Positions 1-9,540 of a DNA stretch of 64,000 nt are shown in pieces; position 1 is the stretch's first letter; each line of letters begins with the position of its first letter. The DNA comes from JAJYSO01 sp964586655 (GTDB lineage Bacteria; Bacteroidota; Bacteroidia; Flavobacteriales; Flavobacteriaceae): NCBI GenBank assembly GCA_964586655.1, contig CAZPGY010000003.1, positions 62,001 to 126,000 of the forward strand, read 5' to 3'. A model generated the notes under the pieces. It was given only the letters and a program-made list of their open reading frames with translations. It searched no databases and was not told the DNA's origin. A program made the translations under genes and the position numbers.

Positions 1-688
1 GGATTCCGAGTTTCTTTTCTTCTGCTCCCAAACTGATGCCGTTGGGATTGTCTTTGTCATACTCTACAATGAAAGCAGAGAGATTTTTGTCGTCTCCAAT
101 GCGGGCAAAAACGGTAAATACCTTGGCAAATCCGGCGTTGGAAATCCACATTTTTTGTCCGTTAAGCAGGTAGTGTTTTCCATCTTCAGTGCGTTTGGCG
201 CTTGTTTTCCCCGAGTTGGCATCACTTCCTGCTCCGGGCTCGGTCAAGGCATAGGCGCCAATCCATTCTCCGGTAGCCAGCTTGGGAAGGTATTTTTCTT
301 TTTGTGCTTCGGTGCCGTACAAAGCGATTGGCAGGGTGCCGATTCCGGTATGTGCACCAAAGGCCGTAGCAAAGGATCCGGTGATGCCGGACACGCGCTC
401 ACAAACTAAAATGGCGGAAACGAAATCCATTCCGAGGCCTTCATACTGCTCCGGTAAAGAGACGCTGAGAAAACCGAGCTCTCCTGCTTTTTTTAACACG
501 CTTTCGGTTAATTCATAATCGTGGGTCTCAAAACGATCTTTATGGGGAAGAATTTCGCGATCGACAAATTCTTTAATCGAATCGTTCATCATTTTTTGTT
601 CCTCATTAAAATCTTCCGGTGAAAAAACATGCTCACAGGGGGTTTCAGCGATGATGAATTCGCCTCCTTTTAAATTTTTATCACTCAT
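1..688 (-). CDS. fadE: Acyl-CoA dehydrogenase, N-terminal part (runs off window)
   Basis: Flavoprotein that performs the first oxidation step of fatty-acid beta-oxidation (acyl-CoA to trans-2-enoyl-CoA, FAD-dependent). About 229 codons are present from an ATG at 686-688; the C-terminal two thirds, including the part that usually holds the catalytic Glu, lies outside the window. The visible part reads as an acyl-CoA dehydrogenase N-terminal helical domain (FVDREILPHKDRFE, GFLSVSLPEQYEGLG) followed by the middle beta-domain signature GAYALTEPGAGSDA and WISNAGFAKVFTVFA. It lies downstream of, and on the same strand as, thiolase and the hydratase/dehydrogenase, giving the fadN-fadA-fadE order known from Bacillus and common in Bacteroidota. 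The symbol is inferred from this order. Confidence 0.85.
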   Translation of the reverse strand, partial: MSDKNLKGGEFIIAETPCEHVFSPEDFNEEQKMMNDSIKEFVDREILPHKDRFETHDYELTESVLKKAGELGFLSVSLPEQYEGLGMDFVSAILVCERVSGITGSFATAFGAHTGIGTLPIALYGTEAQKEKYLPKLATGEWIGAYALTEPGAGSDANSGKTSAKRTEDGKHYLLNGQKMWISNAGFAKVFTVFARIGDDKNLSAFIVEYDKDNPNGISLGAEEKKLGI

Positions 689-927
689 AATGTTTTGGGT
701 TAATTTTGGTTTGTTAAGTAAAGATAAGGATAATTTGCCGAATGCCTTTTTAAGGGAAAGCTAATTAACAGACCACAGCTGTATGGTAAATTAGGGGCTG
801 CAGTCTGTTTAAATACACCGAGAAATACTTTCTCAAGCGTTGGCAATTTATCTTTTTTGTTAATGAATTATTTTTTATGCCTTACCGGTGAGAGTAGGCT
901 GTAAGTTTTAATAAAATCAAGCAGCGC

Positions 928-2130
928 TTAAAAGACTTCATAAACTCCGGCAGCGCCTTGTCCTGTACCTACACACATGGTTACCAAGGCATATTTGTCT
1001 TTGAGTTTGCGCCGTCTCATTTCGTTGAAAATTTGAACAGAGAGTTTGGCGCCAGTACAGCCCAAGGGGTGACCTAAAGCGATGGCTCCTCCGTTGACAT
1101 TGACGATATCTTCGTTCAAACCGAGCTCCCGGATAACTGCAATAGACTGTGAGGCAAAAGCCTCATTGAGTTCGACCAGTTCAATGTCCTTCAGGCTTAA
1201 TCCGGCTTGTTTAAGGGCTTTTGGGACGGCGTAAACCGGGCCTATTCCCATTACTTTGGGTTCTACCCCCACCGGGGCATAGCTAACCAGTCGCGCTTCG
1301 GGTTCGAGCTTGAGTTCTTTCATCATTTTTTCGCTCATGACCAGTGTAAAAGCGGCTCCGTCGCTCATTTGCGAAGAGTTTCCGGCAGTGACGCATCCTC
1401 CTTGTGCAAACACCGGCCTGAGTTTGCTCAATACGTCAAGAGAAGTGTCTTTACGCGGTCCTTCATCTTCTTTGACGGTGTAGTCTCGTTCGGCTTTTTT
1501 CCCGTTTTTATCGACATAAGTTTCGTTGATTTTTATGGGAACAATTTCACTCTCAAATCGGTTTTCTTCCTGCGCTTTGATTGCTTTTTGATGAGAATGG
1601 TAAGAAAACTTGTCCTGGTCTTCTCGCGAAATTTTATATCGCTTGGCCACTTCCTCTGCGGTGAGTCCCATTCCCCAGTAATAATCTTTGTGCCCTGCTT
1701 TGGCCAACTGATAACCGGGGACCGGTTTGTAGCCTCCCATAGGGATGTAGCTCATGCTTTCGACTCCGCCGGCAATAATACAATCGGCCATGCCGCTTTG
1801 AATTTTGGCTACGGCAATGGAAATGGTTTCGAGCCCTGAAGAGCAATACCGATTGACGGTCATGCCGGGAACATCTTCTCGTTGAAGTCCCATTAAAGAA
1901 ATGAGTCGCCCTACGTTTAGTCCCTGTTCAGCTTCGGGCATAGCATTGCCGACAATCACGTCATCGATGCGCTTTTTGTCCAATTCGGGAACTTGATCGA
2001 TGAGGTGTTGAATGGTTTCGGCCGCCAGTTCATCGGGGCGTTTAAAACGAAACTTCCCCCTTGGTGCTTTACCAACGGCGGTTCTGTATCCTTTTACAAT
2101 ATATGCTGTTTGGTTTTTCATGGTATTCAT
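928..2130 (-). CDS. fadA: Acetyl-CoA C-acyltransferase (3-ketoacyl-CoA thiolase)
   Basis: Thiolase that cleaves 3-ketoacyl-CoA to acetyl-CoA and a shortened acyl-CoA, the last step of beta-oxidation. The 400-residue length is normal. The nucleophile is Cys96 in NRYCSSGL, the acid/base pair is His354 in GGAIALGHPLGCTG and Cys386 in MCVGTGQG, and NEAF is at 322-325. A second in-frame ATG lies three codons in (2119-2121), so the protein may start there. It sits 81 bp downstream of the fadN-like gene and upstream of the acyl-CoA dehydrogenase; the 239 bp after it contains no gene. A long open frame on the opposite strand is only its shadow. Confidence 0.95.
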   Translation of the reverse strand: MNTMKNQTAYIVKGYRTAVGKAPRGKFRFKRPDELAAETIQHLIDQVPELDKKRIDDVIVGNAMPEAEQGLNVGRLISLMGLQREDVPGMTVNRYCSSGLETISIAVAKIQSGMADCIIAGGVESMSYIPMGGYKPVPGYQLAKAGHKDYYWGMGLTAEEVAKRYKISREDQDKFSYHSHQKAIKAQEENRFESEIVPIKINETYVDKNGKKAERDYTVKEDEGPRKDTSLDVLSKLRPVFAQGGCVTAGNSSQMSDGAAFTLVMSEKMMKELKLEPEARLVSYAPVGVEPKVMGIGPVYAVPKALKQAGLSLKDIELVELNEAFASQSIAVIRELGLNEDIVNVNGGAIALGHPLGCTGAKLSVQIFNEMRRRKLKDKYALVTMCVGTGQGAAGVYEVF

Positions 2131-2211
2131 TTGTTGTGATAGACCTTATTGTTGTTTTGGTCTGACTAATCGATATTCAATAAATCAACTGTGGATGTTG
2201 TATATCCAAGT

Positions 2212-4617
2212 TTAATTTCTCAAGGGTTTGTTAGTTTTGATCATGTGCTCCAGCCTTTCAAGTGTTTTTCGTTCTCCACATAGAGAAAGGAAGGCTTCGC
2301 GCTCCAGATCTAAGAGATATTGCTCGCTCACCATAGTGTGTTCAGACAAATCTCCTCCCGACATGACATAGGCCAGTTTGTTGACGATGTGGTTGTCATA
2401 TTCACTGATATATTTCCCGGCTTTCATTTGGTCGGTGCCTACCAAGAGTGCTCCCAAGGCCTGTTTGCCCAGTACCTTAATATCGTTTTGCGGAATGGGT
2501 TGTGCATATCCGTTTTCGGCCATTAATTTGGCATGCTGCTTGGCAATGGCTAATTGTCGGCTTTTGTCAACCACGACAATGTCCTTTCCTTCTTCTAAAA
2601 TATGGGTGTCATAAGCCTCATAGGCAGAAGTGGAAACCTTGGCCATTCCAATGCTGATGAGGTGTTGTTGCAGGCGGTTGAGCTCTACATCTCCTTTTTT
2701 GAATGTGGCGGCCGCGCGTTTGGTCATTTCTTTGGTGCCGCCGCCTCCGGGGATTAGCCCTACGCCAACTTCCACTAAGCCAATATAGGTTTCGGCAGCA
2801 GCCACTACTTTGTCGGCGTGTAAAGACAATTCACAACCGCCGCCTAAAGTCATGGCATGTGGGGCAGAAACCACGGGAATAGAGGAGTAGCGCATCCGCA
2901 TAGAGGTTTTTTGGAAATATTGAACGGCTTGATTAAGTTCAAAATATTCTTGCTCGGCTGCCATCATAAAAATCAATCCGATATTGGCGCCCAAGGAGAA
3001 ATTTTTTCCTTCGTTGTAGAGCACCAATCCGTCATATTCTTTTTCAGCGATGTCCAACACCTTGTTAAGCCCGTCCAATACGTCTCCACCAATAGTGTTG
3101 GCTTTGCTTCTAAACTCTACATTCAGAATGCCGTCTCCCAAGTCTTGGGCAATGAGGCCTTTGTTTTTGAAAACTTCTTTTGTTTTTCTGATGTTATCGA
3201 GAATAATTCTGTTTTCCTGTCCCGGGATTTTCAGCTGATCTTTTTGCTTGAGGTCATAATAACAGGTTGCTCCTTCTTTGACGGTGTAAAATTGGGTATG
3301 CCCGTTTTTAAGCATTTCGGCAACCCAATCGGCCACCTCAAAGCCCTCAGATTGGATCAATTTTATGCCTTCTTCAACGCCCAGGGCATTCCATACTTGG
3401 AAAGGGCCGTGTTCCCAGCCAAATCCTGCACGCATGGCATCGTCAATTTTGTATAGTTCATCAGAGATTTCGGGAATACGAAGAGCGGCATAGGCAAATA
3501 GTCCTGCAAAATTCTTGCGGTAAAATTCACCTGCTTTTCCTTTGTCGTTTAAGAGGATTTGGTATCGGTTGTCGAGCTCTTCAATAGATTTGGTCTTCTC
3601 TAAAACCCCAAAAGAGGCCTTTTGACGATCTCGGTATTCCAGGGTTTCCAAATCTAAACTTTTGATTTCACTGGATTTGTCCCGATGTTTTATTTTTTTG
3701 TAAAACCCTTGTCCGGTTTTACTGCCCAACCATTTTTTTTCCACCATGGTATTGATGAAATCGGGGAGTTTAAATACTTGGTGCTGCTCGTCGTCGGGAA
3801 GGTTGTGATAAAGTCCGTCAGCCACGTGGGTCAAGGTGTCTAAGCCTACTACGTCTACGGTTCGAAAGGTAGCCGATTTTTGTCGTCCAATCACCGGCCC
3901 GGTGAGCTTGTCAACCTCTTCAATGGTGAGACCCATTTCTTTGACTTGGTGGAAAAGGCTCATGATGCTATAAATTCCTATACGGTTTCCAACAAAAGCG
4001 GGGGTGTCTTTGGCCAATACCACCTTTTTGCCTAAGTGTTTTTCACCATACTCTTTTAGGAAGTCCAATACGGCATCAGTAGTATGAGGGCCGGGGATGA
4101 CTTCGAGCAACGCCAAATAACGCGGCGGATTGAAAAAGTGGGTGCCACAAAAGTGCTTTTGGAAATCTTCACTTCTTTCTTTGGTCATCAAATGAATAGG
4201 GATGCCCGAGGTGTTGGAAGTGATGAGCGTTCCTTTTTTACGGTGTTTTTCAACCTGCTCAAAAACGCTGTTCTTAATTTTTAGATTTTCGGTAACCACC
4301 TCGATAATCCAATCGCTGTCAGCAATTTTGTCGATGTCGTCTTCAAGGTTCCCCGTGTGGATTCTGCGGACAAAATCTTTGTGATAAATGGGGGAAGGTT
4401 TTGATTTGATAGATTTTTGTAAAGCGCTGTCAACAATCCTGTTGCGCACTTTTTTGTCCTCAAGGCTCAAGCCTTTGGCTTTTTCTTTATCGGTTAACTC
4501 CTGCGGGACAATATCGAGAAGTAATACTTGAACGCCAATATTGGCAAAGTGACAAGCAATGGCGCTTCCCATAATGCCTGAGCCAATAATAGTTACGTTT
4601 TTGATGCGTCTTTTCAT
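2212..4617 (-). CDS. fadN: 3-hydroxyacyl-CoA dehydrogenase / enoyl-CoA hydratase bifunctional protein
   Basis: Bifunctional beta-oxidation enzyme: hydrates enoyl-CoA and oxidises 3-hydroxyacyl-CoA with NAD. The dehydrogenase comes first: Rossmann loop GSGIMG at 12-17, catalytic His160/Glu172 in CGTHFFNPPRYLALLEVIPG, then 3HCDH C-terminal domains to about residue 430. The hydratase/isomerase (crotonase) fold is C-terminal, with an oxyanion-hole segment FSLGANIGL and GGGCELSLHADKVVAA followed by VGLIPGGGGTKE. This dehydrogenase-then-hydratase order and the 801-residue length fit FadN rather than E. coli FadB, where the order is reversed. It is first in the fadN-fadA-fadE operon. The hydratase catalytic Glu was not aligned individually. 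Confidence 0.93.
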   Translation of the reverse strand: MKRRIKNVTIIGSGIMGSAIACHFANIGVQVLLLDIVPQELTDKEKAKGLSLEDKKVRNRIVDSALQKSIKSKPSPIYHKDFVRRIHTGNLEDDIDKIADSDWIIEVVTENLKIKNSVFEQVEKHRKKGTLITSNTSGIPIHLMTKERSEDFQKHFCGTHFFNPPRYLALLEVIPGPHTTDAVLDFLKEYGEKHLGKKVVLAKDTPAFVGNRIGIYSIMSLFHQVKEMGLTIEEVDKLTGPVIGRQKSATFRTVDVVGLDTLTHVADGLYHNLPDDEQHQVFKLPDFINTMVEKKWLGSKTGQGFYKKIKHRDKSSEIKSLDLETLEYRDRQKASFGVLEKTKSIEELDNRYQILLNDKGKAGEFYRKNFAGLFAYAALRIPEISDELYKIDDAMRAGFGWEHGPFQVWNALGVEEGIKLIQSEGFEVADWVAEMLKNGHTQFYTVKEGATCYYDLKQKDQLKIPGQENRIILDNIRKTKEVFKNKGLIAQDLGDGILNVEFRSKANTIGGDVLDGLNKVLDIAEKEYDGLVLYNEGKNFSLGANIGLIFMMAAEQEYFELNQAVQYFQKTSMRMRYSSIPVVSAPHAMTLGGGCELSLHADKVVAAAETYIGLVEVGVGLIPGGGGTKEMTKRAAATFKKGDVELNRLQQHLISIGMAKVSTSAYEAYDTHILEEGKDIVVVDKSRQLAIAKQHAKLMAENGYAQPIPQNDIKVLGKQALGALLVGTDQMKAGKYISEYDNHIVNKLAYVMSGGDLSEHTMVSEQYLLDLEREAFLSLCGERKTLERLEHMIKTNKPLRN

Positions 4618-4882
4618 GTAAAATAACTTTATAATGTTTAGCTGAGGGAAAGAAATCAGCCTTCAAAACTTTGAAGAGCTAAATGTAGTCAATTTTATGA
4701 AAAAGCTAACCTGCTTTACTAACTTTTTAACAGCCCGGGTTTAATCGACATGTTGCTTATGTTTGTGTGAAAGGCTTTGTCTATACGGCTTATCACAAGA
4801 TTGTCGGTTTGTGCGGGCTTGTTTTAAGTGAACTTGATTTCTTTTTGCGTCGAGGGCTTGTGGAGGATCCGTCTGAAAGTCT

Positions 4883-4890
4883 TATTTTCG
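4883..4890 (+). promoter_or_regulatory. Possible -7 box upstream of cmk
   Basis: TATTTTCG matches the Bacteroidota -7 consensus TAnnTTTG at seven of eight positions and lies 22 bp before the cmk ATG. No good -33 TTTG was found. Nothing else is visible in the 295 bp between the divergent fadN and cmk genes. Confidence 0.4.
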
Positions 4891-4912
4891 CCACAGACTA
4901 AGGAAGCTGCAA

Positions 4913-5605
4913 ATGTCAAAAATTATTATTGCCATAGACGGTTATTCTTCTACCGGGAAAAGCACAGTGGCCAAACAATTGGCTCGGGCCTTGAATTATG
5001 TTTATGTAGATACCGGCGCCATGTATCGAGCCATAACACTATTTGCCTTGGAGAAAGGTTTTTTAAACCGTGATGGTTTTGACAAAGCGGGATTGTTGGC
5101 CCAGTTGGATGCGGTGCAATTGAATTTCCACTTTAATTCGAAATTGGGGTATAGTGAAATGTACTTAAACGGCCGTAATGTGGAACGGGAGATTCGCAGC
5201 ATGCGGGTATCTGAATATGTTAGCCGGATAGCAAAAATTCCTGAAGTTCGTTCCCAAATGGTGCAACAGCAACGTAACTGGGGACAAGAGCGAGGTCTTG
5301 TGATGGATGGTCGCGATATTGGAACCGTTGTTTTTCCCGATGCCGAGCTCAAATTGTTTATGACCGCTTCTGCACATACGCGGGCCGAAAGGCGTTATAA
5401 AGAATTGAAAGAAAAAGGAGAGGAGGTTGATTTTGAAACAGTGCTGAAAAACATTGAACAGCGCGATAAAATGGATTCCGGTCGGAAGGATTCTCCACTG
5501 CGCAAAGCGGAGGATGCGATTGAAATTGACAATTCAAAACTCAGCCTTGCCGAGCAATTTGAAAAAATTCTCCATTGGGCCAAAGAACGCATAGCGGCAA
5601 GTTGA
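4913..5605 (+). CDS. cmk: (d)CMP kinase (cytidylate kinase)
   Basis: Phosphorylates CMP and dCMP with ATP in pyrimidine nucleotide synthesis, in the cytoplasm. The 230-residue length is standard. The P-loop GYSSTGKST lies at residues 10-18, followed by YVDTGAMYRAIT, which is the usual CMP-binding helix start, and by the signature VMDGRDIGTVVFPDAELKLF with its Asp/Arg nucleotide ligands. The lid region carries RRYKELKEKG and the end has IDNSKLSLAEQ, also typical. It is divergent from the beta-oxidation operon and followed 87 bp later by a DUF2911 gene. The start is the first ATG after a likely -7 box. Confidence 0.96.
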   Translation: MSKIIIAIDGYSSTGKSTVAKQLARALNYVYVDTGAMYRAITLFALEKGFLNRDGFDKAGLLAQLDAVQLNFHFNSKLGYSEMYLNGRNVEREIRSMRVSEYVSRIAKIPEVRSQMVQQQRNWGQERGLVMDGRDIGTVVFPDAELKLFMTASAHTRAERRYKELKEKGEEVDFETVLKNIEQRDKMDSGRKDSPLRKAEDAIEIDNSKLSLAEQFEKILHWAKERIAAS

Positions 5606-5692
5606 GAATTTTAAAGACATGGTAAATAAAAACCTTTCAGTGTTAACAGCTGAAATATTAAATACAATTAACCCTTAAATCATTTAGATATT

Positions 5693-6532
5693 ATGAAATC
5701 TTTTCTGCTAAGTATAATTTTTATTGGAGGTGTGATTTTTGGTGCACAGGCACAGGAATTTCACATGCCGCAATCGAGTCCGACGGTAACGGTAAATCAG
5801 GGGTTTTCTACCTCGTTTATCAAGCTAAAATACAGCAGGCCATCGGTAAAAGGACGAGATATTTTTGGCTCACTAATTCCGTTTGGTAAAGTGTGGCGAA
5901 CCGGGGCCAATGCTTCGGCAAAAATTACTTTTGGTGAAGAAGTTCACATTGGCGAGAAAGCTCTTGCTGCCGGCACTTATTCGCTCTATACCATTCCCGG
6001 TGAAGAAAATTGGGTTGTTATTTTTAATAAAGAACTCAAGAATTGGGGGGCTGCCGGTTATGAAAAAAGTAAAGATGCCCTTCGGGTGGCAGTACCGGTT
6101 CAGCATATTGATCGCACACAGGAGACTTTCAGAATCAGTATAGAAAACATCACCAAAAACGCCGCAAATTTAGTCTTTGTGTGGGACAATACCCGTGTGT
6201 CAGTACCTTTTCAATCCTTCAACAAAGAAGAAATATTGGCTTATTTAAAAACGGCTTTACAAGGAGAAAACCCACCTTATGGAGATGCGGCTCAATATTA
6301 TTACGCCATCAATTATAAAATTTATAAAGCACTGGGATACATTAAGTTGGCTATCAAGAAAAACCCCGAAGCTTATTATTTATATTCAGATAAGGCACAA
6401 ATTTTGGAGAAGTTGGGACGGCATAAAGAAGCCGTGAAGGCTGCCAAGAAAGCGGCTGATATGGCCAAGAAGCATCCGGCTTTTTACTATGAATACCAAA
6501 AGAAATACGAAGATTTGAAGAGCAGGGATTGA
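5693..6532 (+). CDS. Secreted DUF2911 domain protein
   Basis: Envelope or secreted protein of unknown function. Residues 1-20 form a signal peptide (hydrophobic IIFIGGVIFGAQA, cleavage near AQA-QEF). Residues about 30-170 carry the DUF2911 pattern, including VKGRDIFGSLIPFGKVWRTG, the family hallmark, then a beta-rich stretch with GTYSLYTIPGEENWVVIFNK. The C-terminal 80 residues are helical and Lys/Ala-rich (KAAKKAADMAKKHPAFYYEYQ), like a TPR-type tail seen in some members. It lies between cmk and rpsA on the same strand, with no sign of functional coupling. Confidence 0.85.
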   Translation: MKSFLLSIIFIGGVIFGAQAQEFHMPQSSPTVTVNQGFSTSFIKLKYSRPSVKGRDIFGSLIPFGKVWRTGANASAKITFGEEVHIGEKALAAGTYSLYTIPGEENWVVIFNKELKNWGAAGYEKSKDALRVAVPVQHIDRTQETFRISIENITKNAANLVFVWDNTRVSVPFQSFNKEEILAYLKTALQGENPPYGDAAQYYYAINYKIYKALGYIKLAIKKNPEAYYLYSDKAQILEKLGRHKEAVKAAKKAADMAKKHPAFYYEYQKKYEDLKSRD

Positions 6533-6585
6533 AAATAAATCTTCTTATAAATCCATAATACTATGGTGTTTAAATTAAATAATCG

Positions 6586-6593
6586 TATTTTTG
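6586..6593 (+). promoter_or_regulatory. -7 promoter box for rpsA
   Basis: TATTTTTG is an exact Bacteroidota -7 box (TAnnTTTG), followed by GCACC. It lies 122 bp before the rpsA ATG, leaving a long AT-rich 5' leader. Whether that leader binds S1 for autoregulation, as in other bacteria, cannot be seen here. Confidence 0.6.
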
Positions 6594-6715
6594 CACCCCT
6601 TTTTGCGAGCTGAGAAAAAGAAGAGGGCAATATTAAAACCTAAAATTAATTTCTTCTGTGTGTTATGGCTTGCGTTTTTTTTCAATAAGACACAGAATAC
6701 AAACAACTTTCGGCT

Positions 6716-8599
6716 ATGGCTGAAAAAGAAGAAAACAAAAAAGAAGTTCAAGAAAAAGAGGCTTCTAAAGAGCAAAAGATCTCCATGATGGAGATTGCCG
6801 GGATGGATGAGGAATCTCAACCTTCCTTAGCGGAAAAGCGGGAAAGTCCCGAGAAATTCCTCAAAGATTTCAATTGGCACAATTTTGAAGAAGGCATTGA
6901 TCCTATTGCTGATGACAAATTGAATGAATTTGAAAAACTGGTAGAAGAGAATTTTGTCGATACCTTAGACAATGAAGTTGTAGAAGGAGAAGTGATCAAC
7001 ATTACCGATCGCGATGCCATCATTGACATCAATGCCAAAAGTGAAGGCGTTATTTCCTTGAACGAATTTCGTTATAACCCCGACTTGGCTGTAGGTGACA
7101 AAGTAGATGTTTATATCGATGTTCGCGAAGACGAATCCGGACAGTTGATTTTGTCTCACCGTAAAGCCCGTGTTATCAGGGCTTGGGAGCGTGTCAATAA
7201 AGCTTATGATGATGATACGATTGTCACCGGAACCATTATTTCACGCACCAAAGGCGGGATGATTGTCGATGTGTTTGGCATTGAGGCCTTCTTGCCGGGA
7301 TCACAAATCGATGTAAAAGCCATTCGTGATTATGATGCTTATGTTGATAAAACCATGGAATTCAAAGTGGTCAAAATCAACAAAGAGTTTAAAAACGTGG
7401 TGGTCTCTCACAAAGCGCTTATTGAAGCCGATATTGAGAAACAGAAAAAAGAAATCATCGGTCAGCTGGAGAAAGGACAGGTATTGGAAGGAACAGTCAA
7501 AAACATTACTTCTTACGGAGTGTTTGTGGATCTTGGCGGTGTTGACGGATTGGTACACATCACTGATTTGTCATGGTCTCGTATCAACCACCCCAATGAG
7601 ATTGTAGAACTCGACCAAAAACTGAACGTGGTTATTTTGGACTTTGACGAGGCCAAAACCCGTATTCAACTGGGCTTGAAACAGCTGAAAAAACATCCGT
7701 GGGAAGCCTTGAGTGACGACTTGAAAGTTGGCGATAACGTTAAAGGTAAAGTGGTTGTGATTGCCGATTACGGTGCATTTGTTGAAATTGAAGAAGGCGT
7801 TGAAGGCTTGATTCACGTTTCTGAAATGTCATGGAGTACACACTTGCGCTCAGCACAAGACTTTGTAGAAGTTGGCGATGAGGTAGAGGCACAAATCTTG
7901 ACCTTGGATCGCGAAGAACGCAAAATGTCTCTGGGCATGAAACAGTTGACGCCTGATCCATGGACCGATATTACCTCAAAATATCCGGTGGGCTCCAAGC
8001 ATACCGGAATCGTCCGTAACTTTACCAACTTTGGTGTTTTTGTAGAGTTGGAAGAAGGAATTGACGGATTGATTTACATCTCTGACCTCTCTTGGACCAA
8101 AAAAATCAAACACCCTTCAGAGTTTTGTCAACTTGAAGACAAACTCGAAGTGGTCGTACTTGAATTGGATGTCGAAGAACGCAAATTGAGTTTGGGTCAC
8201 AAACAGACCAAAGACAATCCTTGGGACAAATATGAAGAGGAATTTGCAGTGGGAACCAAACACACCGCAAAAATTGATGAATTGATCGATAAGAAAGGAG
8301 GAGTCATTAAATTTAATGACGATATCTCTGCTTTCGTACCGAGACGTCACATGGAAAAAGAAGACGGTTCTCTCCTGGAAAAGGGAGAAGAAGCCGAATT
8401 TGTGGTCATTGAATTCAACAAAGAATTCAAACGCGTAGTAGCTTCTCACACTTCACTCTTTAAAGAAGAGGAGGCTAAAATCGTGAAGCAAGCGGCCAAA
8501 AGAGCTAAGCAACGCAAAGAGGAAAGTAAAACTACCCTTGGCGATGCCAACGCTGATTTGCAAGCGCTAAAAGACAAAATGGAAAATGAAGGAGAATAA
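6716..8599 (+). CDS. rpsA: 30S ribosomal protein S1
   Basis: RNA-binding ribosomal protein that helps recruit mRNA to the 30S subunit. The 627 residues hold six S1 (OB-fold) repeats, recognisable by their first strands: VVEGEVINITDRDAI, IVTGTIISRTKGGMIVDV, VLEGTVKNITSYGVFVDLGG, NVKGKVVVIADYGAFVEI, KHTGIVRNFTNFGVFVEL and KHTAKIDELIDKKGGVIKF. Repeats 3-5 end in the classic GL(V/I)(H/Y)I(T/S)(D/E)LSW. An acidic, Lys/Glu-rich N-terminal extension of about 80 residues makes it longer than the E. coli protein (557 aa). A strong terminator follows 35 bp downstream, so it is probably monocistronic. Confidence 0.97.
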   Translation: MAEKEENKKEVQEKEASKEQKISMMEIAGMDEESQPSLAEKRESPEKFLKDFNWHNFEEGIDPIADDKLNEFEKLVEENFVDTLDNEVVEGEVINITDRDAIIDINAKSEGVISLNEFRYNPDLAVGDKVDVYIDVREDESGQLILSHRKARVIRAWERVNKAYDDDTIVTGTIISRTKGGMIVDVFGIEAFLPGSQIDVKAIRDYDAYVDKTMEFKVVKINKEFKNVVVSHKALIEADIEKQKKEIIGQLEKGQVLEGTVKNITSYGVFVDLGGVDGLVHITDLSWSRINHPNEIVELDQKLNVVILDFDEAKTRIQLGLKQLKKHPWEALSDDLKVGDNVKGKVVVIADYGAFVEIEEGVEGLIHVSEMSWSTHLRSAQDFVEVGDEVEAQILTLDREERKMSLGMKQLTPDPWTDITSKYPVGSKHTGIVRNFTNFGVFVELEEGIDGLIYISDLSWTKKIKHPSEFCQLEDKLEVVVLELDVEERKLSLGHKQTKDNPWDKYEEEFAVGTKHTAKIDELIDKKGGVIKFNDDISAFVPRRHMEKEDGSLLEKGEEAEFVVIEFNKEFKRVVASHTSLFKEEEAKIVKQAAKRAKQRKEESKTTLGDANADLQALKDKMENEGE

Positions 8600-8634
8600 A
8601 TAAAATTCCTTTTTTCAAATTTTGTAATAATTAT

Positions 8635-8665
8635 AAAAAGCCCTTCCGATCGGAAGGGCTTTTCT
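8635..8665 (+). terminator. Intrinsic terminator of rpsA
   Basis: A perfect 11-bp palindromic stem (AGCCCTTCCGA / TCGGAAGGGCT, 8639-8660) is flanked by an A-run upstream and a T-rich stretch downstream. It follows the rpsA stop at once. Confidence 0.9.
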
Positions 8666-8668
8666 ATT

Positions 8669-8701
8669 TTTGCTATGCATGTTCATTATCCATAGGGTTA
8701 A
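8669..8701. repeat. 33-nt post-terminator sequence shared with the start of the group II intron
   Basis: This stretch (beginning TTTGCTATGCATGTTCATTA) matches 38367-38399 at 32 of 33 positions. Both copies sit immediately after a terminator-type hairpin. At 38.37 kb it leads into a complete group II intron; here the sequence diverges right afterwards and no intron body is recognisable. It may be the stump of a lost intron or a shared target sequence. Confidence 0.6.
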
Positions 8702-8752
8702 TAGCATTAGATAGCGGTTGAGGTGCTGCAGTACCGATAAGTCGTTATCGGG

Positions 8753-9040
8753 TTAAAGGGCAGGAGCAACAAAAATAACGACGAGTAGGATAATGAGAAT
8801 TAAACCCATATTACAGACGAGTTTATCAAGGTTTTTTTTGGTAAAGAACCGGATAATTTCTCCCATTAACACCAGTGCGACAATAACCGCAGCAGCAAAG
8901 AACCCGGCATTCCAAGCACGCTCGAGATGTTTAGGGTCAGCACTGACCGTTGTGATAATGAAATAGATAACAGAAGCGATGACAGGGAAGATGAGTAGCC
9001 TGATGAGGCTGTGTTTGATTAACCCTTTGTGTAGTTTCAT
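8753..9040 (-). CDS. Small membrane protein, unknown function
   Basis: 95 residues with three predicted membrane helices: LIRLLIFPVIASVIYFIIT, AGFFAAAVIVALVLMGEIIR and LVCNMGLILIILLVVIFVA. A short basic N-terminus (MKLHKGLIKH) suggests an inside start. No family recognised. It stands alone on the minus strand between the rpsA terminator and a 500-bp gene-free stretch. The coding call rests on the clean three-helix pattern. Confidence 0.6.
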   Translation of the reverse strand: MKLHKGLIKHSLIRLLIFPVIASVIYFIITTVSADPKHLERAWNAGFFAAAVIVALVLMGEIIRFFTKKNLDKLVCNMGLILIILLVVIFVAPAL

Positions 9041-9540
9041 AGAACAAACAATATTACTAAAGACGTGATTTACGAACCAATGCTACCTCACGCCGGGCAA
9101 AAATAGGCAAATGTCTGTGGTTGCGGAAATTTTTAATGAAGATTTGACGTATTGTTGAACCGCCCGGCGGTGCGTTTTTTCTGTTCATTACGGAGGAAGC
9201 CTGACAGATAGAGTCGCGCGATCGTGCGCCTTTACGGGTAGATCGTGTGATTTACCATTATTATTAGGAGTGCATTTTTAACATCAACAATCACCATATA
9301 AAAAAAAGAGTATTTCTAACATTGTGTTGACTGTTTGTTTTTTTGTTAAAAAATATAACACATGAAACCTAAATGTTATCTCAACTTGCTGAGGAAGATT
9401 GTTTGTAGATTATTGACAGTTAGCTTGTTATCTTCTGTTTAGAAAAGAGGTGAAAGTAGTGCTAAACTAATGTAATTCCATTTTTATAACCCGATTCAAA
9501 GCCCTATTTTTGTGCGATTTTAAATTCATATAGATTTATT
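9041..9540. other. 500-bp gene-free region upstream of rseP
   Basis: No convincing gene on either strand. A GC-rich hairpin (ACCGCCCGGCGGT, 9159-9171) followed by six T could be a terminator or the edge of a decayed element. The right third is very AT-rich and ends with the rseP promoter box. Confidence 0.5.
9505..9512 (+). promoter_or_regulatory. -7 promoter box for rseP
   Basis: TATTTTTG, an exact TAnnTTTG match, lies 28 bp before the rseP ATG. No clear -33 TTTG is seen. Confidence 0.6.

Noticed and set aside
1207..1839. 210-codon open frame on the plus strand inside the thiolase gene
   Set aside because: It is antisense to a well-conserved thiolase, has no family features, and long antisense frames are expected there.
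6591..6788. Lys-rich small ORF ahead of and overlapping the rpsA start
   Set aside because: Low-complexity Lys/Phe composition; begins just before the real start in another frame and lies within the rpsA leader.
9041..9540. Possible gene or RNA in the 500 bp before rseP
   Set aside because: No open frame of useful length with protein-like composition and no tRNA/rRNA/riboswitch pattern; only a hairpin and a promoter box.
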